A stretch of DNA of 5,630 bases from an uncultured Gammaproteobacteria bacterium (GTDB lineage Bacteria > Pseudomonadota > Gammaproteobacteria > GCA-001735895). The stretch lies in NCBI GenBank assembly GCA_945787265.1, contig CALZHS010000140.1, positions 1-5,630 of the forward strand, given 5' to 3'. Below, one piece after another: positions 1 to 5,238 of the stretch. The notes under the pieces were generated by a model. That model saw nothing but the letters and a program-made list of their open reading frames with translations. It was not told where the DNA came from and did no database searches. The translations under genes were made by a program, and so were the position numbers. How positions within the stretch are numbered: the first letter of the stretch is position 1; every line of letters begins with the position of its first letter.

Positions 1-752
1 GTGCCACTCGCGGTGGCGTCGCGCAGATCGCGCCAATTATAGATACGCTGATTGTCATAGCGAATGATTTGGTCGCCGGGCTCGATGCCCGCTGTTGCGG
101 CCGGGGCACTTTCCAGAACGCTGGTTACGGCAACCCGGTTCGTCTGGCCCGAGGCGTAGAGATATGAATCGTATTCGGATTCGCTCAATTGGTTCCTGAG
201 CTCATCTTCACTGTCGGTGAGTGCCTGCAGGGCCTCGCGATACCTGTCCCTGTCCCAGTCTTCGCGAATCGACTGGTCGCGCAGGTAAAGGCGCTCGAGC
301 TCCAGCTGCTCGAAGCTGATCTTTAGTTCACGAGCCTGACTTTCACCCATGCCAGTTGCGATAAGTGCCTGCTCGTTGAACCATTTTTGATCAGAGCCGG
401 GAAGACCTGATTCATCTTGTTCCTCGTCCATTGCCGCGAAATTTTTCTCTGCGGTTAGTTGAGCATTACGCTCCCATTCAATGATTTTACGATTGAGTTT
501 GGCCAGCTTATTCTCGAGTGCTTTACGGGCCCTGATCTCCTGGTCGAGTCGCCGCTCCAGTGCGATGAGGCTATCACCCGCCGGATCAGTGTTTAAAACT
601 TTTTCGCTTGTTCGACCCGATGCAACACTAGCCCGATCCTGTTCGGATACCGATGTGGTTACATCTGGCGTATCGGTCTCTAGTTGAACGGAAATGCCGA
701 TAACGATGCCAGTCGCCAGGGCCAGGCCTGCAAGAACTAAGGGATATTTCAT
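1..752 (-). CDS. Membrane-anchored coiled-coil PDZ-domain protein (3' end outside window)
   Basis: The reading frame opens with ATG at 752-750 and stays open for 250 codons to the left edge, so the C-terminus is missing. Seen: a hydrophobic N-terminal segment at about residues 4-22 (PLVLAGLALATGIVIGISV), which is an uncleaved anchor or signal peptide. A Ser/Thr/Asp-rich linker follows, then a charged coiled coil at about 60-95. A mixed helical region at about 123-190 carries WFNEQALIATGM and LELERLYLRDQ. Next comes YLYASGQTNRV at 197-207, leading into a PDZ fold from about 205, with SAPAATAGIEPGDQIIRYD at 215-233 matching the usual S/P-A-x-x-A-G-(I/L)-x-x-G-D PDZ core. The segment from the Trp-Phe motif to the PDZ resembles uncharacterised gammaproteobacterial PDZ proteins I recall. 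The visible part has no protease domain. The bulk is probably periplasmic. It is divergent from the outer-membrane protein gene. The Shine-Dalgarno match is weak (GGA about 10 nt upstream). Function is unknown; peptide binding or scaffolding is inferred from the PDZ. Confidence 0.85.
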   Translation of the reverse strand, partial: MKYPLVLAGLALATGIVIGISVQLETDTPDVTTSVSEQDRASVASGRTSEKVLNTDPAGDSLIALERRLDQEIRARKALENKLAKLNRKIIEWERNAQLTAEKNFAAMDEEQDESGLPGSDQKWFNEQALIATGMGESQARELKISFEQLELERLYLRDQSIREDWDRDRYREALQALTDSEDELRNQLSESEYDSYLYASGQTNRVAVTSVLESAPAATAGIEPGDQIIRYDNQRIYNWRDLRDATASG

Positions 753-1032
753 ATTTCAGATCCGGGAATTTCAACATTAAAAAATCAACCAGTGAGTCCA
801 GTAGACTAACAGATGAATTTATAGTTCTAGGCAGAAGCGCAGTGAAAAGGTATTTGTCGATAAAAGACCGGAGATCGCTGTGTAACGTTTATTTATATCC
901 TGTGCCGATATATTCCCGGTTTCACACCTTATATTCAGTTTTTCTTCAGGTTCGGCTTTTAACATGAGTTTCCGAACATCTCACGTTGCAATGGTGATCG
1001 TTTAATTCAATCACTTCCCCCGGGAGTATCCA
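753..1032. other. Divergent intergenic region between the PDZ gene and the barrel gene
   Basis: This 280-bp AT-richer stretch separates two divergently transcribed genes, so it should hold both promoters. I find no convincing ORF, tRNA or long hairpin. On the plus strand AT-rich hexamers such as TATATT at 930-935 exist, but none has a good -35 partner. The plus-strand gene does have a clear ribosome binding site at the right end (GGGAG, 1022-1026). Confidence 0.6.
818..846 (-). promoter_or_regulatory. Candidate sigma-70 promoter for the PDZ gene
   Basis: Reading the minus strand, TTCACT (846-841, four of six to TTGACA) is followed by exactly 17 bases and then TATAAA (823-818, five of six to TATAAT). 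Transcription would start near 811, giving a leader of about 60 nt before the ATG at 752. The spacing is ideal, but the -35 is mediocre and this is only a consensus match. Confidence 0.35.
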
Positions 1033-1563
1033 ATGCTAAGAATCGCCCTGTTGGTAATGCTGGTATTTGTGCTGCCCCCTGTTATTGCGCAAGCCCCGCA
1101 ACTGAATGGTAAAACCGAGTTAAGCCTTCATGGCGGATTCGATTATCAGGGCCCCAATGGAGACAAGATTGATCTCGAGGTGGGTTACGGCTGGTATCTG
1201 CGTGATGACTTGCTGGTAGGCGGAGAATTCCAGTGGGCGCTGCTCGAAGATATATCGTCGAAAGGAGGCGATTACCGATCCCAACAGGCCAGCATGGTGG
1301 CGGTAATGTTGTTTATCGGCGACAGTGAGCTGGTGCCTTATGCTGGCCTGGAATTAGGCTTTCGTAACTCCAAGTTCGAGGATCTCGATGAGTCGGGACT
1401 GATCGCTGGGGGCCGCGTGGGCGCGCGCTATTTTTTAACCGAATCGGTTTCCATCGATGGCTCGCTCAGTTGGCTGCTGGCCGACAAGGAAGTTTTCATC
1501 GTCGATTTCGAAGCCGAGGATCAATATCTTTATCCGAGCATCGGAATTAACGCGGTATTTTAG
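1033..1563 (+). CDS. Small outer-membrane beta-barrel protein
   Basis: A 176-residue protein with a classic Sec signal peptide: a short LRI start, a hydrophobic core at 4-18, and cleavage probably after VIA (19) or AQA (21). The mature part of about 155 residues alternates polar and hydrophobic residues. I count eight plausible beta strands, including TELSLHGGFDYQ, KIDLEVGYGWYL, LLVGGEFQWALL, VPYAGLELGFRN, LIAGGRVGARYFL and YPSIGINAVF. The last residue is Phe, the usual C-terminal BAM recognition signal. Eight strands in this length fit the OmpA-like/OmpW-size barrel class (PF13505-like by resemblance). Glycine pairs such as GG at 68-69 and 126-127 are typical of such barrels. The start is supported by GGGAG six bases upstream. 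It stands alone on the plus strand and converges on the M81 gene with an 83-bp gap. The role (adhesion, permeability or structure) cannot be told from sequence. Confidence 0.85.
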   Translation: MLRIALLVMLVFVLPPVIAQAPQLNGKTELSLHGGFDYQGPNGDKIDLEVGYGWYLRDDLLVGGEFQWALLEDISSKGGDYRSQQASMVAVMLFIGDSELVPYAGLELGFRNSKFEDLDESGLIAGGRVGARYFLTESVSIDGSLSWLLADKEVFIVDFEAEDQYLYPSIGINAVF

Positions 1564-1646
1564 GGATGGCACAATAACAATACTGGATTGGTTTTTATTG
1601 AAAACGCTAGTGTCCACCCTGCAATACGCTGTTATCCGGAGACAAT
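1564..1646. other. Convergent intergenic gap, no clear terminator seen
   Basis: Both flanking genes end here, so a bidirectional terminator would be expected. I find only a short T run (GGTTTTTATTG, about 1589-1599) and no stable inverted repeat beside it. Termination may be Rho-dependent or lie inside the neighbouring gene ends. Confidence 0.4.
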
Positions 1647-3200
1647 TTAGATTTCGAATTCCTGGTCCAGCGGGAATATCGGTCTTTTCACGTTTCGATA
1701 CGGCAGTCTTTGATAATCGGGCGTGCACAGAGCGCCGCTATCGCAGACGATCACCTGGTCGGCAATGGGTTCGAAATCAGCACGGAAGTGCTGCATCGAT
1801 TTGAGAGCGATGGTTTGTTTTGATTCCGGGATAATCCCGAAACTCTTGAATTGTTGCAGATCCAGCATTTGCTGGGCGATCGTGGTAATTAGGATTTCAA
1901 TACCCCCGGCACGTGCCACGACCGTTGGGCCGAAACTACGCTGCAGCCCACCGATCATTAAGCCACCACCGGTATAGCTTCCGTCACTCTTGCTTACCAA
2001 TTCAACGCTCAGATCCAGTGGCCCACCACCGAACGCGGGATCGGTTTTGCCACCCAGTTTAACCGGGACTGATGCCCCGATTTCGTGCTGGTAAAGTTGT
2101 TTAACGGTTTCGCCATCGACCATTGGACCGAAACAGGCATCGCTTACGCCGGCGTCGAGCAGGGCGCGCAGCAGGTTGGTGGAATCTCCATAGCCGCCGC
2201 CACCCGGGTTGTCGGCGTAATCCGCGATCACCAGCGGTCCCTCGGCCGAGCTGAATTGCTGTGCGATAGCCGCGGCCGAGTCGACGTCGAGATAGTGGTT
2301 TAATCCCTCGTGACGGCGCTTCCAGATATCGTCGGCAAGGCTTTCGGCAAAAGCCCGGTGCGCATTCATGTCGCCCTCCGCGGTAACCAGCACTGTGGGA
2401 CCGACCTCGGCGATATCGGCACTGGCAAAACCAGCGTTGATGCTGACCGCATAGACATCCGGGCGAAGCTCCCAGGCCTTTGCAGCCTCGACCCGTTCGA
2501 TCATCGGGCCCAGGTCGGTACGTCCGCCATTGACCTCTTCGAGCATTGGACGGTGTACGCGAATCGTGCACGGACTGATTTCGCCGGTTAGGCTGCGCTG
2601 CAGGATTTCACCGGCCTGGCGCGCGCAGTCGCGCATGTCGATGTGGGGATAGGTTTTATAAGAAACGATAATGTTGGCAAGCTCGCACATCTTCTCGGTG
2701 ACGTTGGCGTGCAGATCCAGGGTTATCGCGATCGGGACCCTGTCACCCGCGACAGCGCGCAGTCGCCGCAGCAATTCGCCTTCGCCATCCTCGCAAAAAT
2801 CAGTGACCATCGCGCCGTGCAGCCCCAGCAATATGCCGTCGTATTGATTGGCTTTCAGCGCTGCAACGACAGGATCAACCAGCCAGTCAAAGGCCGCGGT
2901 AGTCACTTTGCCGGAGGGGCCGGCATTGGCACTGAGTATGTGGTCGAGCTGCCAGCCATATTTCCTGGCGATATCAAGGAATCCGGCGAGCTCCGTATTG
3001 TGGCTGCCGCGTGCCGCTATTGCGTCCTGGTCGAGCAGGAAAAGGTCGTTGCGAAACAACTGCTCGGCGTTTGGGACAAGGCGTAAGGTTTTGTGCGTGA
3101 GCAGAAAATGGCCGTTGCGAAACGCCTGCTCGTCGGTGGCAATACGGCTGAAGGTATTGGTTTCGTGTGCGACTTCCGCGGTCAGAACTCTATAGTGCAT
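1647..3200 (-). CDS. M81 family metallopeptidase (MlrC-like)
   Basis: A 517-residue protein, full length for the M81/MlrC family (MlrC N-terminal PF07364 plus C-terminal PF07171). Seen motifs: HETNTF at 12-17, GLHGAM at 126-131, DLHANV at 162-167 and YPHIDMRD at 184-191. Their His and acidic residues (H12, E13, H128, D162, H164, H186) are the expected zinc-site candidates. A glycine-rich ADNPGGGGYGD motif lies at 329-339, with further glycine-rich segments near 382-392 and 410-418 in the C-terminal domain. There is no signal peptide, so it is probably cytoplasmic. The founding member, MlrC, hydrolyses linearised microcystin, but most homologues sit in unrelated bacteria and their substrates (peptides or amide-containing small molecules) are unknown, so the annotation should stop at family level. 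The start is fixed by the family's position of HETNTF close to the N-terminus; the Shine-Dalgarno match is weak (AGGA lies too far upstream). No transporter or amidase partner is adjacent. Confidence 0.93.
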   Translation of the reverse strand: MHYRVLTAEVAHETNTFSRIATDEQAFRNGHFLLTHKTLRLVPNAEQLFRNDLFLLDQDAIAARGSHNTELAGFLDIARKYGWQLDHILSANAGPSGKVTTAAFDWLVDPVVAALKANQYDGILLGLHGAMVTDFCEDGEGELLRRLRAVAGDRVPIAITLDLHANVTEKMCELANIIVSYKTYPHIDMRDCARQAGEILQRSLTGEISPCTIRVHRPMLEEVNGGRTDLGPMIERVEAAKAWELRPDVYAVSINAGFASADIAEVGPTVLVTAEGDMNAHRAFAESLADDIWKRRHEGLNHYLDVDSAAAIAQQFSSAEGPLVIADYADNPGGGGYGDSTNLLRALLDAGVSDACFGPMVDGETVKQLYQHEIGASVPVKLGGKTDPAFGGGPLDLSVELVSKSDGSYTGGGLMIGGLQRSFGPTVVARAGGIEILITTIAQQMLDLQQFKSFGIIPESKQTIALKSMQHFRADFEPIADQVIVCDSGALCTPDYQRLPYRNVKRPIFPLDQEFEI

Positions 3201-3277
3201 CGCTTTGTGCCGATTCTACATCCTGTCGTTTTTCTTCGGCGCAGAATATCATGACCCAGGCTTTAATAGCCGGGGAA

Positions 3278-3297
3278 AGATCCAGTGAAGTGGATCT
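3278..3297 (-). terminator. Second hairpin downstream of mscL with short T tail
   Basis: Arms AGATCCA and TGGATCT form a perfect 7-bp stem with a six-base loop. In the mscL direction the stem is followed by TTCCCC, giving a short T run (TCTTTCCCC). The stem is modest and the tail weak, so terminator function is plausible but unproven. It shares bases 3296-3297 with the next hairpin. Confidence 0.4.
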
Positions 3298-3330
3298 CGA
3301 GCCACCAGGCAAGGGCACCGGTGGCTCGAG
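3296..3330. terminator. Strong inverted repeat 14 bases past the mscL stop
   Basis: Arms CTCGAGCCACC (3296-3306) and GGTGGCTCGAG (3320-3330) match perfectly over 11 bases around a 13-base loop, a GC-rich stem. No T tract follows directly on the minus strand (ATCCACTTC), so this is not a textbook intrinsic terminator. It may protect the mscL mRNA 3' end, or act together with the adjacent hairpin. Confidence 0.5.
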
Positions 3331-3343
3331 TATATAACGGAAT

Positions 3344-3751
3344 TTAACGCTTCAACAGGTCGCGAATTTCTCCCAGCAGCACTTCTTCGTTGCTGGGAGC
3401 TGGTTCGGGCTCTGGCTCTGGCTCGGGTGCCGGCTCTTCTTTTTTCATCGAGTTCATCGCCTTGACGACGAGAAAGATCGCGAACGCAATAATAATGAAG
3501 TCAACCACGGTCTGGATAAAGCTGCCGTACTTGATCATCACCGGAGCCGCTTCACCGACGGCGTCCTTCAGGATAATTGCCAGGTCGCTAAAATCTACAC
3601 CACCCATCAACAAACCGATTGGCGGCATCAAAACGTCTGCGACGAAAGAAGATACGATCTTGCCGAAGGCACCACCGATGACGATACCTACCGCCATGTC
3701 AACGACGTTGCCACGCATGGCAAAGTCTTTAAATTCACTCATCATACTCAT
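3344..3751 (-). CDS. mscL: Large-conductance mechanosensitive channel MscL
   Basis: A 135-residue protein aligning almost end to end with E. coli MscL. MscL forms a homopentameric inner-membrane pore opened directly by membrane tension, releasing solutes in hypo-osmotic shock. Seen: an N-terminal amphipathic helix (SEFKDFAMRGN), TM1 at about 15-45 with the pore-lining stretch VVDMAVGIVIGGAFGKIVSS including Gly22 at the gate position, and MPPIGLL at 42-48. A periplasmic loop lies at about 49-73, TM2 at about 74-98, and the C-terminal bundle helix is NEEVLLGEIRDLLKR. The cytoplasmic linker is an unusual Glu-Pro alternation (about 105-118). Several Met codons lie at the start (1, 3, 4); the first is preferred because AGGGGAA (3763-3757) sits five bases upstream and it matches the E. 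coli N-terminus. Upstream is the terminator of the lipoprotein gene, so mscL is probably transcribed from its own promoter in the short gap. Confidence 0.98.
   Translation of the reverse strand: MSMMSEFKDFAMRGNVVDMAVGIVIGGAFGKIVSSFVADVLMPPIGLLMGGVDFSDLAIILKDAVGEAAPVMIKYGSFIQTVVDFIIIAFAIFLVVKAMNSMKKEEPAPEPEPEPEPAPSNEEVLLGEIRDLLKR
3402..3437 (-). repeat. Hexanucleotide tandem repeat encoding the MscL Glu-Pro linker
   Basis: Six consecutive 6-base units close to GGCTCT (plus strand: GGTTCG, GGCTCT, GGCTCT, GGCTCG, GGTGCC, GGCTCT) encode the alternating Glu-Pro stretch with one Ala between TM2 and the C-terminal helix. Because the unit is two codons, gain or loss of units would stay in frame and only change linker length. 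Confidence 0.85.
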
Positions 3752-3789
3752 GTTATTTCCCCTAAAAATTCTAATTTGATGTCAATACT

Positions 3790-3848
3790 AAAAACCAGGC
3801 TGGTTGCGGCCGTTGTGCAGTAATTCGAACGGCCGCAACCAGGTTTTT
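3790..3848 (-). terminator. Bidirectional-type intrinsic terminator after the repeat lipoprotein gene
   Basis: Arms CTGGTTGCGGCCGTT (3800-3814) and AACGGCCGCAACCAG (3828-3842) are perfectly complementary over 15 bases around a 13-base loop. An A run lies at 3790-3794 and a T run at 3844-3848, so each strand reads stem then Ts. On the minus strand (the lipoprotein gene, stop 18 bases away from the T run) the tail is CCTGG then TTTTT; A-tract/U-tract pairing can extend the stem past a small asymmetric internal loop. On the plus strand the five Ts follow the stem after one G. Confidence 0.85.
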
Positions 3849-3865
3849 CACCGTGGTGGCAAATT

Positions 3866-5035
3866 TCAATACTTGATTTTCAAAGCCTCAACCAGTTCGA
3901 TGGTCAACTCACCATTGCCAGGAATTTTGCTGTCGCGTTGGTATTGACGAACCGCCTGGGTTGTTCGGTTTCCATAGATACCATCAACCGGACCTGCCTG
4001 GTAACCTTTATTGTTCAGCGCCTGCTGAAGCTCGCGAACTATGTCGCCAGTTACATTGGTTTCGCACAAGATCGGCTCCCATTTCAGGTAACCATCACTG
4101 ACCTTGTAAGAGGTTTCTACCGTCTCGTAGACAGGGGGCTTGCTAATCTTTGAAGTGCTTGCCGCCTTAACCAGTTTCTGTACCGCAACGGTGTCGTAGA
4201 CAGCCGGAACCTTCCGGGTCACCGTCCGTGCGGGCTCTTTAACGACACGTGTTTTAACAGTCTTGTAAACTGCCTTCTTGACAACGACCGGCGCCGTGGT
4301 TTCCGGTGTTTTCAATATGCGTTTCTGTATCGTTTTGTACTCGGCCGGAATTTCTACCAGGCACATGATTTCACCGGTACTCTCATCAATTTTGGTGATC
4401 GGACCGGTGCCTTTTTTCCACACGGAATGGGCAGGTTTAACGAGTACCCGCTCTTGCACGGTTTCATAGACTGCCGGAATAACTCTTAACTCAGTTATTT
4501 CCGGGCTAACCAGCACTTTTTCCTCTTTCCAGCCATACACTGCCGGAATAACTTCCAGAACTTCCGTCTCTTCCTCAACCAGAACCGTCTTTGGATCAGA
4601 ACGATAAACGGCAGGTATAATTTTCACCTCGTCGTATCCGTCTGCCTTGAGAACTGTCTCGGTTGCAGTTTTATATTTAGGCGGGGAAAAAACGCGCGCA
4701 AAACACTGACCAGCCCTGGCTTTCGGCGGTAACAAACTGTCCTTCATGGAAGCATCAGATTGACCTGCCTGCTGCGTACCCGTGCTGGCGGTAGTCATTG
4801 ACACTTTTTGACTTTGATCCAGTTGCTTTTTTAACTCGCTGATTTCCTGGTTACGCGCCATCAGTTCCTTGTCGCGTGCGGCGATTTTCATGTCACGTGC
4901 TTCAATCTCCTTATTGCGAGCGTTAATTTCTGCTGCGTATTCGCTCTGGTTGCTTCCGAACTGTTCGCTCGAAGAGCTGCAGCCTGATATCAGTGCGATC
5001 GAATATACTGCTACTACTACAAATAAAGGTTTCAT
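3866..5035 (-). CDS. Repeat lipoprotein with C-terminal peptidoglycan-binding domain
   Basis: A 389-residue protein. Seen in order: a lipoprotein signal peptide with lipobox LISGC (Cys19, followed by a Ser run, so outer-membrane sorting is expected); a heptad coiled coil at 36-77; a Thr/Ser/Gln-rich linker at 78-105; eight tyrosine-centred repeats of about 23 residues (typically IPAVYxTVxxxVLVxP) at 117-310; and a PG_binding_1-like domain (PF01471) at 331-387 with VRELQQALNNKGY, GPVDGIYGNRT and AVRQYQ. The PG domain and lipid anchor together suggest an outer membrane-to-peptidoglycan tether in the periplasm; this is inference. Cys111, Cys225 and Cys324 bracket the repeat blocks and could form a disulfide. 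The segment with VWKKGTGPI, GEIMCLVE and ILCETN resembles proteobacterial peptidoglycan-binding proteins I recall, so the family is likely known but uncharacterised. The start is supported by AGAGGTG (5047-5041) five bases upstream. A strong terminator follows. Confidence 0.92.
   Translation of the reverse strand: MKPLFVVVAVYSIALISGCSSSSEQFGSNQSEYAAEINARNKEIEARDMKIAARDKELMARNQEISELKKQLDQSQKVSMTTASTGTQQAGQSDASMKDSLLPPKARAGQCFARVFSPPKYKTATETVLKADGYDEVKIIPAVYRSDPKTVLVEEETEVLEVIPAVYGWKEEKVLVSPEITELRVIPAVYETVQERVLVKPAHSVWKKGTGPITKIDESTGEIMCLVEIPAEYKTIQKRILKTPETTAPVVVKKAVYKTVKTRVVKEPARTVTRKVPAVYDTVAVQKLVKAASTSKISKPPVYETVETSYKVSDGYLKWEPILCETNVTGDIVRELQQALNNKGYQAGPVDGIYGNRTTQAVRQYQRDSKIPGNGELTIELVEALKIKY
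3875..4045 (-). other. Peptidoglycan-binding domain (PG_binding_1-like) of the lipoprotein
   Basis: Residues 331-387 show the three-helix PG_binding_1 pattern: an I/V-x-x-L-Q-x-x-L helix (IVRELQQALNNKGY), the G-x-x-D-G-x-x-G turn (GPVDGIYG) and a second T-x-x-A-V-x-x-(F/Y)-Q helix (TTQAVRQYQ). In known proteins this domain binds peptidoglycan stem peptides non-catalytically. Confidence 0.88.
4106..4687 (-). repeat. Eight ~23-residue tyrosine repeats in two four-repeat modules
   Basis: Repeat tyrosines fall at residues 121, 144, 167, 190, 233, 257, 280 and 303. Spacings are 23, 23, 23, then 43, then 24, 23, 23. The common unit is (I/V)PAVY followed by xTVxxxVLVxP and a beta-like stretch. Corresponding tyrosines of the two halves lie 112-113 residues apart, and each half ends with a Trp 16 residues after its last Tyr (W206, W319). 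DNA identity between units is low, so the repeats are old. Confidence 0.85.
4847..4930 (-). repeat. Four in-register heptads (21-bp units) of the lipoprotein coiled coil
   Basis: Residues 36-63 are four back-to-back heptads: EINARNK, EIEARDM, KIAARDK, ELMARNQ. Ile/Leu sits at position 2 and Ala-Arg-(Asn/Asp) at 4-6 of every unit, followed by two degenerate heptads (EISELKK, QLDQSQK). The DNA shows a matching 21-base periodicity. The pattern implies a parallel oligomeric helix just after the lipid anchor. Confidence 0.85.
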
Positions 5036-5238
5036 TTTTACACCTCTGTTATAAGTTGGTTCGTTTTCATCATATCAATCCGGGCAAACAAAATTGTTAA
5101 ACCTTTGAGCACCCCAGTCTGTGAAATGCTTATCGTTTTGCAAAGCATTGGCCAATAATTCAGCGAACACCCTGGCGTCAACACAAGAACGTTGAATCAG
5201 GCTTGCGGGCCTTGACATTCCGGGTAAGAAGTCGACGA
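5036..5238. other. Intergenic region upstream of the repeat lipoprotein gene
   Basis: This 203-bp gap separates two minus-strand genes. It must hold the lipoprotein promoter unless the gene is read through from upstream. I see a TATGAT hexamer (5074-5069) and a TTGACG hexamer (5181-5176) on the minus strand, but neither has a well-spaced partner. No hairpin with a T tail follows the upstream gene. An inverted repeat lies at 5125-5156 (listed separately). Confidence 0.45.
5125..5156. repeat. Overlapping inverted repeat and palindrome upstream of the lipoprotein gene
   Basis: AATGCTT (5125-5131) and AAGCATT (5143-5149) form a perfect 7-base inverted repeat around 11 bases. Its right arm overlaps the 10-base perfect palindrome ATTGGCCAAT (5147-5156). 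The position, about 90-120 bases before the lipoprotein start codon, would suit an operator, but short AT-rich palindromes also arise by chance. Confidence 0.3.

Larger units (their letters stand above)
3201..3343. other. Intergenic region between mscL and the M81 gene
   Basis: This 143-bp gap follows mscL and precedes the M81 gene on the same strand. The mscL-proximal half is taken up by two abutting inverted repeats listed separately. The remaining 77 bases before the M81 start have a TAGAAT hexamer but no matching -35, so the M81 promoter is not identified. Confidence 0.5.

Noticed and set aside
481..687. 68-codon plus-strand ORF in the left part
   Set aside because: It is antisense to the PDZ protein, whose frame is open over 250 codons with a coherent anchor, coiled coil and PDZ core.
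950..977. GTTCGG/CCGAAC inverted repeat upstream of the barrel gene
   Set aside because: Six-base arms with a 16-base loop are within chance expectation and have no associated motif.
1435..1804. Overlapping ORFs on both strands around the barrel/M81 junction (97 and 115 codons)
   Set aside because: They overlap the ends of two well-supported genes, have no family resemblance or ribosome binding site, and read as arginine/serine-rich out-of-frame translations.
2101..3195. Several ORFs of 72-156 codons inside the M81 gene on both strands
   Set aside because: They are shadow frames of a full-length, motif-complete M81 protein; the minus-strand one is rich in Arg/Gly/Trp as expected for a shifted frame.
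3402..3437. Short tandem repeat as a CRISPR or satellite element
   Set aside because: It is coding, has six-base units without spacers and is explained by the Glu-Pro linker of MscL.
3390..3779. 129-codon plus-strand ORF antisense to mscL
   Set aside because: Its Gly-Ser repeat is simply the reverse complement of the MscL Glu-Pro repeat; mscL is unmistakable on the other strand.
3768..3785. TTGACA (3785-3780) and TAGAAT (3773-3768) on the minus strand upstream of mscL as a promoter pair
   Set aside because: They are only six bases apart, so they cannot be a -35/-10 pair. TAGAAT alone would give a start inside or next to the ribosome binding site. The real mscL promoter is not identified.
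5153..5181. TTGACG (5181-5176) as a promoter for the lipoprotein gene
   Set aside because: The -35 is good, but the best -10 matches at 16-18 bases spacing reach only three of six.
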